Of a DNA stretch of 64,000 bases, positions 35,171 to 43,460 are shown piece by piece. Each line of letters begins with the position of its first letter. Within the stretch, counting starts at the first letter, position 1. The notes beneath the pieces were generated by a model, which was given only the letters and a program-made list of their open reading frames with translations, was not told where the DNA came from and searched no databases. The DNA comes from Hoyosella altamirensis (GTDB lineage: Bacteria > Actinomycetota > Actinomycetes > Mycobacteriales > Mycobacteriaceae): the NCBI RefSeq assembly GCF_014191505.1, contig NZ_JACHWS010000001.1, positions 992,001 through 1,056,000 of the forward strand, written 5' to 3'. The translations under genes and the position numbers were made by a program.

Positions 35171-35797
35171 ATGTCTTCCAGCGAGCAGGAGTCGCAGACC
35201 GACAGCGGTGTCGCAGCACAGCCCCCAATGCAACGGCGGCTTCCTCGCGCTGCACGGCGTGACCAGATTCTCACCGCAGCGACCACGGCGTTTGCTCGCA
35301 GCGGTTACGCGGCCACAAGTCTTGAAGACATTGCGCGACAAGCGGGCGTCAGCAGGATGATCCTCTACCGCCACTTCGACTCGAAATCCGATTTGTACCT
35401 GCAGGTACTCGATCGCATGGTGCAGCGCCTCATCTCAGCCACAGAGTCACCGCACTTCACTGAGAACAGCATCAGGCATCTGCTTGACGCTGCCGCCGAG
35501 GATCCAGATGGCTTTCAGCTTCTGTTTCGGCACACTGCACGCGAACCCGAGTTTCGCGAACACACGAACATGTTTCAGCAACGGGGTGTCGAAGTCGCCC
35601 GGCAACATCTCGCTGCCATGATCCCCGACCAGCAATGGGCAGAATGGGCCGCCGCTCTTGTCCCCGCCGCAGTCATCGAAGGTGTTATCGCGTGGCTCGA
35701 CGCGGGCCAGCCGGATCCACAAGGAGCCGCGGACAGGTTGATGCGGGTAGTGAGTGGGATTGTGGAAGCCGCGAGCATGGACACGCGCGGTGAGTGA
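35171..35797 (+). CDS. TetR-family regulator of the adjacent P450
   Basis: 208 aa regulator. The HTH spans residues ~30-75 (ILTAATTAFARSGYAATSLEDIARQAGV, then SRMILYRHFDSKSDLYLQV as the recognition part), with a helical effector domain after. ATG 35171 (MSSSEQES) is chosen because an upstream TTG frame would start inside the operator. It is divergent from the P450 gene and convergent with the Nudix gene, 24 bases away. Confidence 0.87.
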   Translation: MSSSEQESQTDSGVAAQPPMQRRLPRAARRDQILTAATTAFARSGYAATSLEDIARQAGVSRMILYRHFDSKSDLYLQVLDRMVQRLISATESPHFTENSIRHLLDAAAEDPDGFQLLFRHTAREPEFREHTNMFQQRGVEVARQHLAAMIPDQQWAEWAAALVPAAVIEGVIAWLDAGQPDPQGAADRLMRVVSGIVEAASMDTRGE

Positions 35798-35821
35798 CGG
35801 TCCAGGACCGGAACGACTAAA

Positions 35822-36286
35822 TCAATGGTTGCGAAGTGTCGCGGCGAGGGCGTCCAGCATCGGGCGCTGTCCCGCGACGAGAAGTGGGCGGGCTTCCGCC
35901 ACCGGAACCCAGCGGGCGTCGTCAATCTCGGGGAAGGTTTGACGCTTGCCCGAACGCGGCGGCCACTCGAGCTCGAACGTGTTGCTGCTGACCGCATCGA
36001 CCGTGAACTCAGGCGCCTCGCCAGCGAAAACGTGCACTACCTTGCCCGACGTATAACGAAACGACCCAAGCTTGACGTACGCAACATCGGGTGCTGCGGT
36101 GCCGATCTCTTCGGCGAACTCGCGGCGAGCAGTCGCGAGCGCGTCCTCACCGGTCATGAACTCGCCCTTCGGGATCGTCCAGGCGCCCTCCGTCCTGCGC
36201 GCCCAGAACGGTCCGCCCATGTGTGCGAGGAACACTTCTAGCGAGTTGCTCATCCGGTACAGCAGAATGCCCGCGCTTTCGGCCAC
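35822..36286 (-). CDS. Nudix hydrolase
   Basis: 154 aa Nudix-fold pyrophosphohydrolase. The Nudix box follows GX5EX7REUXEEXG: GEFMTGEDALATAR then REFAEEIG (residues ~40-65). The N-terminus SAGILLYRMSNSLEVFLAHMGG and WTIPKGE resemble the diadenosine-polyphosphate/MutT-like group with an NTP-type substrate. The substrate is not determinable. Monocistronic, convergent with tetR. Confidence 0.88.
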   Translation of the reverse strand: MAESAGILLYRMSNSLEVFLAHMGGPFWARRTEGAWTIPKGEFMTGEDALATARREFAEEIGTAAPDVAYVKLGSFRYTSGKVVHVFAGEAPEFTVDAVSSNTFELEWPPRSGKRQTFPEIDDARWVPVAEARPLLVAGQRPMLDALAATLRNH

Positions 36287-36418
36287 GAACGGAGGATAGC
36301 GCGGAGTTGCCTGCTTCGTGCGCAGGCTTTTAGCGAAATGCTAAACCGGCGGATGCGTACTGGAGGAGTAAAATCTCAGCCAGCGCCCTGTGCAGGGCTG
36401 CTGAAGGAGGCGTCGGCC

Positions 36419-36817
36419 GTGTCTGATTTCCCGCCCCTAGGTCATGTAGCTCTGACTGTGAAGAGCTGTGACGTCAGCCGTCCCTGGTACCAAGCGTTAT
36501 TGGGCACTCAGCCCGTCATCGACGAAGATGCGGGCCCCTGGTATCACGTCGTGTGGGCATTGCCCGGCGGCGGCTTGCTCGGCATTCACGAGCATCCGGG
36601 GACACCGAGCGACGACAGTTTCGATGAACGGCGCGTCGGGCTCGACCATGTGTCTTTCCACTGTGGGAGCAGAAACGAGCTCGACGCATGGAAGGGCAAA
36701 TTAGACGAAATGGGTGTCAGGAATGGAGGGATCACCGACGCGCCGTATGGCTCCGGCCTTTCCTTCCGTGACCCCGACGGAAACGCGCTGGAGTTCTTCG
36801 CGGCACCAGAAAACTGA
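36419..36817 (+). CDS. VOC-family (glyoxalase/dioxygenase fold) protein
   Basis: 132 aa protein with the paired beta-alpha-beta-beta-beta modules of the vicinal oxygen chelate fold: GHVALTVKSCDVSRPWYQALLG, shown as the first module at residues ~8-30, then LDHVSFHCGSRNEL and a C-terminal FRDPDGNALEFFA. Putative metal ligands are the His of GHVAL, the His of LDHVSF and the Glu of ALEFF. GTG 36419 behind AAGGAGG is the start; an open frame upstream is unlikely. Function is unknown. Confidence 0.78.
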   Translation: MSDFPPLGHVALTVKSCDVSRPWYQALLGTQPVIDEDAGPWYHVVWALPGGGLLGIHEHPGTPSDDSFDERRVGLDHVSFHCGSRNELDAWKGKLDEMGVRNGGITDAPYGSGLSFRDPDGNALEFFAAPEN

Positions 36818-36937
36818 GTTCAGTGCAGCGTCGAGGCCAACTCGGTGCGCTTCTCATAGTGGCGACTCAGACGCGGCGGCGCATCCGTGACCGGCCGGTG
36901 CATACAGCGTCTCCGCCTGCTAGAACGCGCTCCCTGA

Positions 36938-36995
36938 CACGTGCAGAGAAGCGCACGCCCGAATCGCAAGATCCTGTGATTTTCTCTGCACATGT
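36938..36995. repeat. Intergenic hairpin repeat, copy 1
   Basis: CACGTGCAGAGAAGCGCAC (36938-36956) faces an inverted partner, TTTTCTCTGCACATGTG (36979-36995). The GTGCAGAGAA arm is perfect over 10 bp. The same unit recurs at 41801-41860. It lies in the 212-base gap before the DUF559 gene, where I see no other gene. Confidence 0.6.
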
Positions 36996-37029
36996 GATCC
37001 GGCCAGCCGTGCCGTGCGTCTGGTAAGGC

Positions 37030-37869
37030 GTGCACCCATTCACACCAGCTCAGCGAGGACTCGCACGCGGCCAGTTGCGCGGATACCAGCGTGTGCTCCG
37101 AGGCGTCTACATCGAGCGCGGAACTGAATTGACCCCACTGGTGAAAGCACGGGCCGCATGGGTCTGGGCGGACGGGGAGTGTGTGCTCTCCGGTGTGTCC
37201 GCGGCTGCTGTGCACAACGTCAGATATCTGCCCGACCAGTCGGCTGAAATCGTCACCCGGAAGGCTGCCCAGGTCCGCGGCCTGGTGATCCACCGTGACC
37301 GGCTCGAGGAGCACGAGGTGATGCGGAAACATGGCATGCGGCTGACGACCCCGGCCCGCACTGCTTTTGATATCGCTCGGCGTCACGAACTCGATAATGC
37401 TGTGACGCTGATTGATGCGCTGTACCAGGCCACACCACTCACACCTGACATGCTCGCTGAGTACGCGGAACTCAAGCGCGGCAGCCGTGGAATCACTGCG
37501 CTGCGTGAAGTTCTGCTACTCGCGGATCCCGGTGCAGAGTCTCCTCGCGAGACACGCCTCCGCCTTCTGATCGTCCGGGCAGGCCTGCCACGTCCGGTAA
37601 CTCAGCACACTGTGCGGGATGGGGCGGGGCGGTTCATCGCACGCGCTGACCTGGCCTGGCCACGATGGAAGGTCGCTGTCGAATACGACGGGGCACATCA
37701 CTTCGAAGATCCTCGGCAGGCTAGGAGGGACGCCATGCGCGCGAACGCCTACATGCGCGCAGGGTGGCGTGTCATCCGAGTTGTTAATGAGCACCTGCGA
37801 ACACCAGAGCTACTGATTCGCCACATCGAGGAGACACTGCGCGACGCCTCCCGCGTCGATGCCGCCTGA
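37030..37869 (+). CDS. AbiEi-like / DUF559 domain protein
   Basis: 279 aa protein. The N-terminal part (residues ~1-120: RGLARGQLRGYQRVLRGVYI, ARAAWVWADGECVLSGVSAAAVH) resembles AbiEi-type winged-helix antitoxin domains. The C-terminus has the DUF559/Vsr-like nuclease core (ARADLAWPRWKVAVEYDGAHH … RDAMRANAYMRAGWRVIRV). Such proteins are abundant in actinobacterial genomes, usually as solitary genes without a known role; defence or DNA-repair functions are speculation. GTG start 37030. Confidence 0.72.
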   Translation: MHPFTPAQRGLARGQLRGYQRVLRGVYIERGTELTPLVKARAAWVWADGECVLSGVSAAAVHNVRYLPDQSAEIVTRKAAQVRGLVIHRDRLEEHEVMRKHGMRLTTPARTAFDIARRHELDNAVTLIDALYQATPLTPDMLAEYAELKRGSRGITALREVLLLADPGAESPRETRLRLLIVRAGLPRPVTQHTVRDGAGRFIARADLAWPRWKVAVEYDGAHHFEDPRQARRDAMRANAYMRAGWRVIRVVNEHLRTPELLIRHIEETLRDASRVDAA

Positions 37870-37873
37870 GTCT

Positions 37874-38290
37874 TCACACCCTCGTGTCCCGTATCGAACG
37901 CAGGAACTCGCGTAAGTCCTGGGGACCGTTCAGCGCCGCGTCGTGCACTCGTGTGAGGTCGATCTCGGCGTAGGCATGAACCACGAGGTTGCGGAAACCA
38001 GCAGCTTTGGCGAGCCGCGAAGCAAGCTCGGAAGGGAGGATTCCCTCGGATGCGAGAGCGAGAAATGCATCCCCGTAGGTTGCTGGTACTCCGAGACCAC
38101 GCTTCACACACACGGATGTCGCGATATCGATGACGATCTGGACTGCCTGCCAAAGGTGCAGGACAACCGCGTCGGTGGCATCTGTCATTGGGTGCAGGTC
38201 TTCCGCATGTTCGGGGAGCCTGTCCCGTACCCGGCGCAGATGCCGTTCAACGGATGCGGCACGTTCGGCGAACACTAATCGGTCCATCAT
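37874..38290 (-). CDS. hepT: HepT-like HEPN toxin of a HEPN-MNT pair
   Basis: About 138 aa all-helical HEPN-domain protein (DUF86). The active-site motif Rx4-6H is present as RNLVVHAYAEI near residues 100-110. HepT toxins act on RNA and are neutralised by MntA, which AMPylates the Tyr of this motif. The start is ATG 38290 or 38287, or GTG 38293, all at the end of mntA; the genes overlap, the standard type VII layout with antitoxin first. Confidence 0.85.
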   Translation of the reverse strand: MMDRLVFAERAASVERHLRRVRDRLPEHAEDLHPMTDATDAVVLHLWQAVQIVIDIATSVCVKRGLGVPATYGDAFLALASEGILPSELASRLAKAAGFRNLVVHAYAEIDLTRVHDAALNGPQDLREFLRSIRDTRV

Positions 38291-38676
38291 CACATCCCTG
38301 CCAGGAACTCGCTCTGTGCTTCCCGAACCACCGGGGCGACGTCATACCAGTGCAGCGCCGCAGCGAGCGCGAAGTCGTTGAATCGTCCGTGCTTGCTTTC
38401 AGCAATGATGCGGCCCTCGGATGCGGCCCGGAAGCGTAGCAGACCCGAGGCTGCCCTCAGGTCGACAAGGTCAACATCGTCAGTGCCGAGAACCTGGGTT
38501 ATTTCGTGGAGAAGGCCTAGGTGATCGACCTCGCCGTGGGCGAGATATCCGAAGTCCCAGTCGGATCCGGGGTGCGCGTCACCTCGGGCCCGCGACCCGT
38601 GCAATATCAGTAGGTCAACCGTCGGATAGTCACGAACGAGGCGGGCCAGCCGAAGGATTGCCTGCTCAACGTCCAT
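38290..38676 (-). CDS. mntA: MntA-like nucleotidyltransferase antitoxin
   Basis: 128 aa minimal nucleotidyltransferase. The GSx10DxD motif is seen as HGSRARGDAHPGSDWDFG, with Gly27-Ser28 and Asp39/Asp41 as the catalytic set; a third acidic residue is in DVDLVDL. In HEPN-MNT systems this protein adds AMP to the HepT tyrosine and blocks the toxin. It is the upstream gene of the pair and is translationally coupled with hepT. Confidence 0.85.
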   Translation of the reverse strand: MDVEQAILRLARLVRDYPTVDLLILHGSRARGDAHPGSDWDFGYLAHGEVDHLGLLHEITQVLGTDDVDLVDLRAASGLLRFRAASEGRIIAESKHGRFNDFALAAALHWYDVAPVVREAQSEFLAGM

Positions 38677-38711
38677 GGTGCGACTGTACTCGACGCTTCG
38701 GGAGCGCTGTC

Positions 38712-39449
38712 CTACTGGAATCGCCTACCTTCGTCACGCTGATAGCCCCATACCGCCGCCGCCGCGAGCACGGCCGTCCAGAAGGCGAGCATTGCGAGAG
38801 CCAGCGGGCTTGGTGAATAGTCTGTCAGCGCGCCCACGACAAGATCGGTCGCGCCACGTGTCGGGACATACGGCGCGATCGTCTCAACAAGAGCAGGAGT
38901 GTCGTTGGCGTCGAAGAACATTCCGCCCGCCACCGCGAGAGGGATGAAGATGATGCTGTTCGTGATCATCGTGGCACGCGCGGACAGGTTGTAGCCGATC
39001 GCAATGCCCATGATCGTGAACGACACAATCACAGGCAGCAGTGCGAGGGTTGCGAGAAGAACTCGGCTCAACGGTGCCGTGGCCTCCGTGAAAAAGGCTG
39101 CCACGAGGACGATAGGAATGACCCCTGCGAGCACGACGGCGAGTCCGGTGAGTATGTTGCTCATGAACTGAGGTCCGAGGCCACCTGGCAATGTGCGCAT
39201 GTAGGCACCCCAGGGTGATTCGCGGAGTGCGGACACAGTGAACGAGAAATGCCCGACGCAGCCGAGCAGCACAGCGAACACCACCATCGTCGCGGTCGCA
39301 CCCGTCATGGCCGCGGGATCGTCGGACAGAAACGGGACGATGAAGAACACCATCACAGCGATCGGTGTCAGCGTGATTGCGAGGAATGAGACGGGTGTCC
39401 GCGCGGTCTCAATGAGTTGGCGCTTGGTGTACAGGGCAGTGAGAGACAT
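38712..39449 (-). CDS. ABC-2 type transporter permease
   Basis: 245 aa membrane protein with six hydrophobic helices (SFLAITLTPIAVMVFFIVP; ATMVVFAVLLGCVGHFSF; LAVVLAGVIPIVLVAAFF; ALLPVIVSFTIMGIAIGY; IIFIPLAVAGGMFF; LAMLAFWTAVLAAAAVWGY). It is the partner of the ATPase just upstream (16 bases). The pair resembles DrrAB-type multidrug or lipid exporters. ATG 39449 is chosen; the open frame upstream lies in the ATPase gene. Confidence 0.85.
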   Translation of the reverse strand: MSLTALYTKRQLIETARTPVSFLAITLTPIAVMVFFIVPFLSDDPAAMTGATATMVVFAVLLGCVGHFSFTVSALRESPWGAYMRTLPGGLGPQFMSNILTGLAVVLAGVIPIVLVAAFFTEATAPLSRVLLATLALLPVIVSFTIMGIAIGYNLSARATMITNSIIFIPLAVAGGMFFDANDTPALVETIAPYVPTRGATDLVVGALTDYSPSPLALAMLAFWTAVLAAAAVWGYQRDEGRRFQ

Positions 39450-39465
39450 CTGGGGCCTTCCGCGG

Positions 39466-40344
39466 TCAGGCGACGTGCTTGCTGGTGATCGAGAGGAACG
39501 CGTCTTCAAGAGAGGCAGAACGAATCTCGAGGTCTGAGAAGCGTGCTCCCGACGTCACCAGTTCGCGCACGAAGTGGTCCGCATCATTCGTCAGGACGTG
39601 GGTGTGGCCGTCGTTGTTTTCGACGCGCGCGGCACCAGGGATCGAGGGCAGCTCGGGACAGATCAGCGAAACCCGTTTCAGGCTTACGAGGCGCCGAACG
39701 TCGCGCATACTTCCGTCCGCGATGACGCGGCCGCGGTCGACAACGGCGACACGCTGCGCAAGCGCCTCGACCTCCTCCAGGTAGTGGCTCGTGAGCAATA
39801 CCGTTCCGCCTTCTTCGTGGAACGCGCGGATACCTGACCAGAGCTGGTGTCGCGCCTCGACATCAAGTCCTGTTGACGGTTCGTCGAGGAAAACCACTCG
39901 CGGGTTCCCCGCGAACGCCAGCGCCACCGCGACGCGACGCTGCTGGCCGCCGGACAACCCACCTATCTGGCGGGAACACAAGTCCTGCAAGTCGAAACGT
40001 ACGAGCAGGTCATGGCGATTCGTCGGGTTCGGATGATGAGCGGCGATGAAGTCGATGAGTTCGCCGACGCGCCACGCTTCCGGAAGCGCTGTTTGTTGCG
40101 GAGTGACGCCGATGGCCTGGCGTGTGGCCTCATCGCGTGGGTTGCCGCCACACAACTCGACCGCGCCGGAGTCCGGGCGGCGTAACCCAACAAGCAGGTT
40201 GATCAGCGTCGTCTTACCGGCCCCGTTCGGGCCGAGCAATCCGACGAGTTCTCCCGGTGCGATGTCGAGGGACACGCCGTCCACTGCGACCACGTCGCCG
40301 TAGCTGCGAGTCACGTCGCGCACGCGCATGATTGGGCTGGTCAT
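39466..40344 (-). CDS. ABC transporter ATP-binding protein
   Basis: 292 aa DrrA-like ATPase. Walker A is GLLGPNGAGKTTL, the signature is LSGGQQRRVAVAL, Walker B is RVVFLDEPSTGLD, and the H-loop is LTSHYLEEV. The ~75 aa C-terminal extension is typical of the drug-export subgroup. ATG 40344 overlaps the SDR stop (ATGA). It works with the permease at 38712; the substrate is unknown. Confidence 0.9.
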   Translation of the reverse strand: MTSPIMRVRDVTRSYGDVVAVDGVSLDIAPGELVGLLGPNGAGKTTLINLLVGLRRPDSGAVELCGGNPRDEATRQAIGVTPQQTALPEAWRVGELIDFIAAHHPNPTNRHDLLVRFDLQDLCSRQIGGLSGGQQRRVAVALAFAGNPRVVFLDEPSTGLDVEARHQLWSGIRAFHEEGGTVLLTSHYLEEVEALAQRVAVVDRGRVIADGSMRDVRRLVSLKRVSLICPELPSIPGAARVENNDGHTHVLTNDADHFVRELVTSGARFSDLEIRSASLEDAFLSITSKHVA

Positions 40345-41096
40345 GACATCACCTCGGTGCGGTTGGTCATCAACTCCGGTAGTTCTGGGAAGGCGAACGG
40401 AGCTGGAAGCTGATGGGGGAGAACAGGCCACGCTTGACCAGTGCTGTCGCTAGCGAGAATCGCGTCGACCGTGTCCGCTACCTTCTCGGCGTCGAGCACG
40501 GCGATACCAGCGGCCCTAATTGCGTCGAGCACTTCACGGGGGAAGATCGGCGTATCAATCACGGTGGGGCACAGCGCATTGATTGTGATGTCCTCCGGCG
40601 CGAGTACCGGTCCCATCGACCTGACAAGCCCGATGACCGCATGCTTCGTCGCGGCGTACAGAGGGTCGAGTGGGCTCTCGAAAAGCCCTGCCAGGCTGGA
40701 CGTCACGATGATCGTGCCGCCACCGTGTTCGGCGAAATGCTGGCGTGCTGCCTGGATGCCGAAGACGACACCGTCGAAGTTGATGGCGCGAAGACGGTGG
40801 TAACTATCTGCGTCGAAGCTTTCGGTAAGGTTGCCGAAGCCGCCAACGCCCGCGTTGAGGACAACGATGTCGATGTGACCGGCGACCTCGAATGCCCTGG
40901 CGTAGTCGGACTGGTTACTCACATCTGTGCGCACGAAAAGGCCACCGACCTCAGCGGCAACCTGCTCACCCTTGGCCGAATCTAAATCTGCGACGGCTAT
41001 TCTCGCGCCATGCGATGCGAGGCGGCGGGCAATTGCCGCGCCGATGCCGCTCGCGCCGCCGGTGATCAGGGCTGCTTTGTTGTGAAGCTCGATCAT
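40341..41096 (-). CDS. Short-chain dehydrogenase/reductase
   Basis: 251 aa NAD(P)-dependent SDR. It has the cofactor motif TGGASGIGAAIA (residues ~11-22), NAG-type segment LNAGVGG, catalytic Ser in VTSSLAG and YxxxK as YAATK. It overlaps the TetR stop upstream and the ABC ATPase start downstream, so regulator, SDR and exporter form one transcription unit. The substrate is unknown. Confidence 0.9.
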   Translation of the reverse strand: MIELHNKAALITGGASGIGAAIARRLASHGARIAVADLDSAKGEQVAAEVGGLFVRTDVSNQSDYARAFEVAGHIDIVVLNAGVGGFGNLTESFDADSYHRLRAINFDGVVFGIQAARQHFAEHGGGTIIVTSSLAGLFESPLDPLYAATKHAVIGLVRSMGPVLAPEDITINALCPTVIDTPIFPREVLDAIRAAGIAVLDAEKVADTVDAILASDSTGQAWPVLPHQLPAPFAFPELPELMTNRTEVMS

Positions 41097-41740
41097 GTTT
41101 CCGGAACCTCCTCAGATGGGCGCTGGGCGCCGGTGGCGCGTTCGAACATGGTGATGATTTCCTGCTTGTACATCTCCAGGTCGAGCTGCGGGTCTGAGAG
41201 GTGAGGTGACACCCCGTCGATGACGTTCCGAAGCGCTTGCGCCATGAACCGCGGGTTAAAGTCGGCGAACTGCCCAAGTTGCTGTCCGCGCGCGAGGACC
41301 TCGACGACGGGCCCGATCGACTGCTCTTCGCCTTCGCTCGCGTCGATGCCGGGGAGGTTCGCGAGTGCTCCGCTCGAGAAGATCTCGACGAGCGCGATGA
41401 TTCCCTTGGGATGGACGGCCATGTAGTCGAGGTTGGACGCGATGTACTCGCGCAGCTGTTCGGCCGGTGTCGATTCCGTGCTGACGCGGGCCCCTATGTA
41501 TTCGCCCGCGTCGGTGTAGACCTTGATGACTACCTGCGCGATGAGTTCGTCCTTATTCGCGAAGTGGTACGAAATCAAACCCCTGCTGATGCCGGCGGTT
41601 TTCGCGATCTGCGCCATCGAAGCGCTGGAATAGCCTGAATCCGCGATCGTCGTGATCGCGGCGTCGATGATCTGCGCACGGCGAGCTTCCTCGATGAAGG
41701 ACCGCTTGCTTTGGCTGTCTGTTTCAGAATCTGGCTGCAC
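41093..41740 (-). CDS. TetR-family regulator heading the SDR-ABC operon
   Basis: 215 aa regulator: HTH at residues ~20-65 (IIDAAITTIADSGYSSASMAQIAKTAGI, then SRGLISYHFANKDELI as recognition and C-cap), followed by a helical effector domain. GTG 41740 (VQPDSETD) is preferred; ATG 41803 is in frame but would add 21 residues overlapping the intergenic repeat. It is the first gene of a coupled regulator-SDR-ABC transporter unit, so it probably autoregulates an export or detoxification operon. Confidence 0.8.
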   Translation of the reverse strand: MQPDSETDSQSKRSFIEEARRAQIIDAAITTIADSGYSSASMAQIAKTAGISRGLISYHFANKDELIAQVVIKVYTDAGEYIGARVSTESTPAEQLREYIASNLDYMAVHPKGIIALVEIFSSGALANLPGIDASEGEEQSIGPVVEVLARGQQLGQFADFNPRFMAQALRNVIDGVSPHLSDPQLDLEMYKQEIITMFERATGAQRPSEEVPET

Positions 41741-41800
41741 AGCCAAAAAATAGCACAAGCGGCCAGTGGGTGTCGAGGGAGGAGTTGTGAGTGCGCCCGA

Positions 41801-41860
41801 CATGTGCAGAGAACCGCACGCGGATCGACGAGCGGGACGGTGCGTTTTCCCGCACAAGTG
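41801..41860. repeat. Intergenic hairpin repeat, copy 2
   Basis: CATGTGCAGAGAACCGCACG (from 41801) faces GGTGCGTTTTCCCGCACA (to 41856), an imperfect inverted arm. The first arm matches the unit at 36938 (GTGCAGAGAA, then GCACGC). It lies between the TetR gene and the membrane protein gene. Confidence 0.6.
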
Positions 41861-41880
41861 GGAGGGTTGTATGCGCGGAC

Positions 41881-42396
41881 CTAGCGCGGCTCGCTCGACT
41901 GGATGTCCTGAACCAGTCGAGGCGTCCGCCACTGTCCAATTCTGGACAGCCAGGACCCGACTGGGTAGGACAGTCGCACGACAAAGTAATTGACGTACTC
42001 GACGACGCCGAATGCCCACACGGCAAGAACTAGGAGCGCCGCGCCTATGGTGCTGGGCATCCAGACCAGGATGCCAATAAGGCCAGCCGCGAGGAGCGCG
42101 ACGTTGAATGCGCGAAACCCTCTGTAAACAGCGGCGATTCGGGCTGGCATTGGCCGGGAATGAACCCAGCGGCGTGCTGCGAGCCAGTAGACGCTGGCCT
42201 GCACAAGAATTACCAGCAACGGGACGAGCGCACACCACATCGCCGCCGCGTTCTCAGCGGAGGTCAGGCGCGGCAGGACGACAGCGAACACCGCTGCAGC
42301 CACGAGTTCTCCCACGCCAAGACTCAGATACTTGCGCCGCAAAGCTTCTCGTCTGTCGTGAGGCACGCCATCGATCGTAGTGGCGGCACGGAACAT
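41881..42396 (-). CDS. Hypothetical four-helix membrane protein
   Basis: 171 aa protein with hydrophobic segments VGELVAAAVFAVVL, MWCALVPLLVILVQASVYWLA, FNVALLAAGLIGILVW and ALLVLAVWAFGVVEYVNYFVV. I do not recognise a named family. The start is uncertain (ATG 42396 or GTG 42423); neither has a clear ribosome site. It lies alone, divergent from the lipoprotein at 42520. Confidence 0.65.
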   Translation of the reverse strand: MFRAATTIDGVPHDRREALRRKYLSLGVGELVAAAVFAVVLPRLTSAENAAAMWCALVPLLVILVQASVYWLAARRWVHSRPMPARIAAVYRGFRAFNVALLAAGLIGILVWMPSTIGAALLVLAVWAFGVVEYVNYFVVRLSYPVGSWLSRIGQWRTPRLVQDIQSSEPR

Positions 42397-42519
42397 GCTG
42401 AGCAACGCGGAGGTAACGAGCACAACTCGACAAGATCACAAACGGTAATAAGACGTAACGGACTCTCGCCAGCCCTCGATTGACCCGAACGTACGCGTTC
42501 AATAATCGGAAGGCTATCT

Positions 42520-43383
42520 GTGAGTCACAAGAGTTGGGTTGCGGCCGCCGCCGTACTGCCGGTCTTTTTCCTGACGGCATGCGGTGCAGACACCGAAATC
42601 ACGTCTGCCACAGCAACAGGGACCGCGCCTGCAACTAGCGAAGCCGCGACAACGACCGTCCCGGTAAATGAGGCTGACAACGCGGTCGGGAATGCGCCCG
42701 TATCGCCAGCGGCTCCAGAACCCTCGAGTCCCACCGAGCCAGTAGCTAATTCAGGCAGCGCAGAAGGTGACCCCGCGACTGGTACCGGCACTTTCATCAT
42801 CTCGGCGGCCACCGAATCAGGTGTGCCGATTCCTGGCGTTTCTGTCTCCGTGACAGGCTCGAACCATTGCGACTCGGTGGAACCCACAGACTTCCAGCTG
42901 CCCACGGCAGGTATGCCGACAACCGGTGCTGATGGCACCGCAGTCCTGAGCGACCTGCCAGCGGGATGCTACGGATTCGGGCTCGTCGAACTTCCCATCG
43001 AAGCCAACCCACTGCCGACAAGCTACTTGGGAACGCAATTGGTTGCCGGACAGGAGAAAACAGTCGACCTGCTGTTCCTCGACGATAGCCCCGCGATCAC
43101 TGGAACCTTCCGGCTCGTCGACTCAGGAACAGGTGAGCCTGTAGCTGGCCGCGAACTCACCGTGTCCCGCTGCACCGGCGGATCAGGTGTGTTCTACACC
43201 GGAGCGACCGCAGCCGACGGCAGCGTAGCGGTGACTTCATCGCTCGACTGCGTCCAGGTGGAAGGGATACGCGGGCGCACCTCGCCCTGCACGATCGACG
43301 AGTACGGCCGGCACAGGATGCTCCGAGACGGGTTCGACGAAACACTCCACGTCACTCAGGCGGGCGCCGCAGGGAGCTGCTGA
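42520..43383 (+). CDS. Secreted lipoprotein with collagen-binding/prealbumin-like repeats
   Basis: 287 aa predicted lipoprotein. The signal peptide ends in lipobox FFLTACGAD (Cys ~21), then a Thr/Ala/Pro-rich linker (~25-85) and two beta-sandwich-like segments (SGVPIPGVSVSVTG … GTAVLSDLPAGCYGF and SGTGEPVAGRELTVSRC … DGSVAVTSSL) of the SpaA/carboxypeptidase-regulatory type. Function is unknown; surface display is inferred. GTG start 42520. Confidence 0.68.
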   Translation: MSHKSWVAAAAVLPVFFLTACGADTEITSATATGTAPATSEAATTTVPVNEADNAVGNAPVSPAAPEPSSPTEPVANSGSAEGDPATGTGTFIISAATESGVPIPGVSVSVTGSNHCDSVEPTDFQLPTAGMPTTGADGTAVLSDLPAGCYGFGLVELPIEANPLPTSYLGTQLVAGQEKTVDLLFLDDSPAITGTFRLVDSGTGEPVAGRELTVSRCTGGSGVFYTGATAADGSVAVTSSLDCVQVEGIRGRTSPCTIDEYGRHRMLRDGFDETLHVTQAGAAGSC

Positions 43384-43460
43384 CGGCTTCGATCGAACCC
43401 ACCTGAGGAGCTTCTGGTAATGCTCCTTGCGCCCGATTCGAATAGCCTTGGCCTACTCCG

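Noticed and set aside
43384..43460. Possible terminator (GGAGC…GCTCC near 43408) between convergent genes
   Set aside because: The stem is only five pairs with a 10-base loop; too weak to list as a feature.
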